From: Aplectana chamaeleonis
Lineage: Eukaryota; Nematoda; Chromadorea; Rhabditida; Cosmocercidae
NCBI GenBank assembly: GCA_029168955.1
Contig: JAPDOI010001062.1
Coordinates: 124,001 to 188,000 of the forward strand
DNA length: 64,000 nucleotides
Direction: 5' to 3'
Position 1 is the first letter of the stretch. The number at the start of each line of letters is the position of its first letter. The notes under the pieces were generated by a model. The model did no database searches and was not told the DNA's origin. It saw only the letters and a list, made by a program, of their open reading frames with translations. Position numbers and translations under genes: made by a program. Positions 64,000-64,000 of this stretch are shown here, one piece after another.

Positions 64000-64000
64000 A

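Noticed and set aside
1..64000. tRNA, rRNA, spliced-leader or snRNA genes
   Set aside because: I looked for tRNA A/B boxes with cloverleaf pairing and conserved rRNA or snRNA words by eye and found none; a covariance-model search would be needed to exclude them.

Overview
This window looks like a piece of a eukaryotic, probably nematode, genome that is very dense in transposable elements. The evidence is: APE-type non-LTR retrotransposons of several lineages, many TA-flanked MITE-like elements, large gene-poor stretches, and a few exon-like segments with nematode-style splice acceptors (TTTCAG/TTCCAG, sometimes directly before ATG). I see no operons, rRNA, tRNA or CRISPR arrays. Family names used here (LINE-A to LINE-E, RTE, MULE1/2) are local labels, not database names.

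Layout. 1-6.6 kb: LINE-A copy split by a ~3 kb array-rich insertion, followed by 3' fragments of LINE-A and LINE-C. 6.8-8.1 kb: 5'-truncated LINE-B. 8.3-8.5 kb: a host exon, sphingomyelin-synthase-like, minus strand. 9.4-10.1 kb: two unassigned plus-strand open segments. 10.6-11.7 kb: inverted repeats. 11.8-22.4 kb: a nested set, LINE-D interrupted by an RTE element (plus a 392-bp chimeric LINE-D segment), the RTE interrupted by a full-length LINE-B, with target-site duplications at both nested levels. 22.4-37.9 kb: accessory DNA with MITEs, fold-back elements, a MULE-like element with a 9-bp TSD, and two exon-like segments of an unidentified minus-strand gene. 37.9-41.3 kb: decayed LINE-C that received a hAT-like element, a mini-hAT and a small palindromic MITE. 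41.5-52.1 kb: LINE-A, then LINE-B directly behind its GAA tail, itself interrupted by LINE-E. 52.1-55.5 kb: MITEs and fold-backs. 55.5-64 kb: LINE-C truncated by a LINE-B whose 5' tip is duplicated as an inverted repeat; this LINE-B is split by a 3.8-kb MULE-like element with a 9-bp TSD and runs off the window.

How the parts work. LINE-A, -B and -C share a plan: a short N-terminal segment ending in a 2A-like G(V/I)E-x-NPGP motif, a Cys/His finger, an APE endonuclease, a reverse transcriptase with YADD (where that part survives), and a C-terminal CX2CX4HX3HX3C-like knuckle; LINE-A and LINE-B end in a short 3' UTR with a GAA-rich tail, LINE-C in an A-rich/CAA-type 3' end. LINE-D and LINE-E are CR1-like (FADD-type RT where visible). 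The RTE encodes endonuclease plus FADD RT and ends in a (GAGT)n tail. Most copies are broken by frameshifts or stops, so no element here is clearly autonomous. The most instructive signals are the insertion junctions, which let the order of events be read directly.
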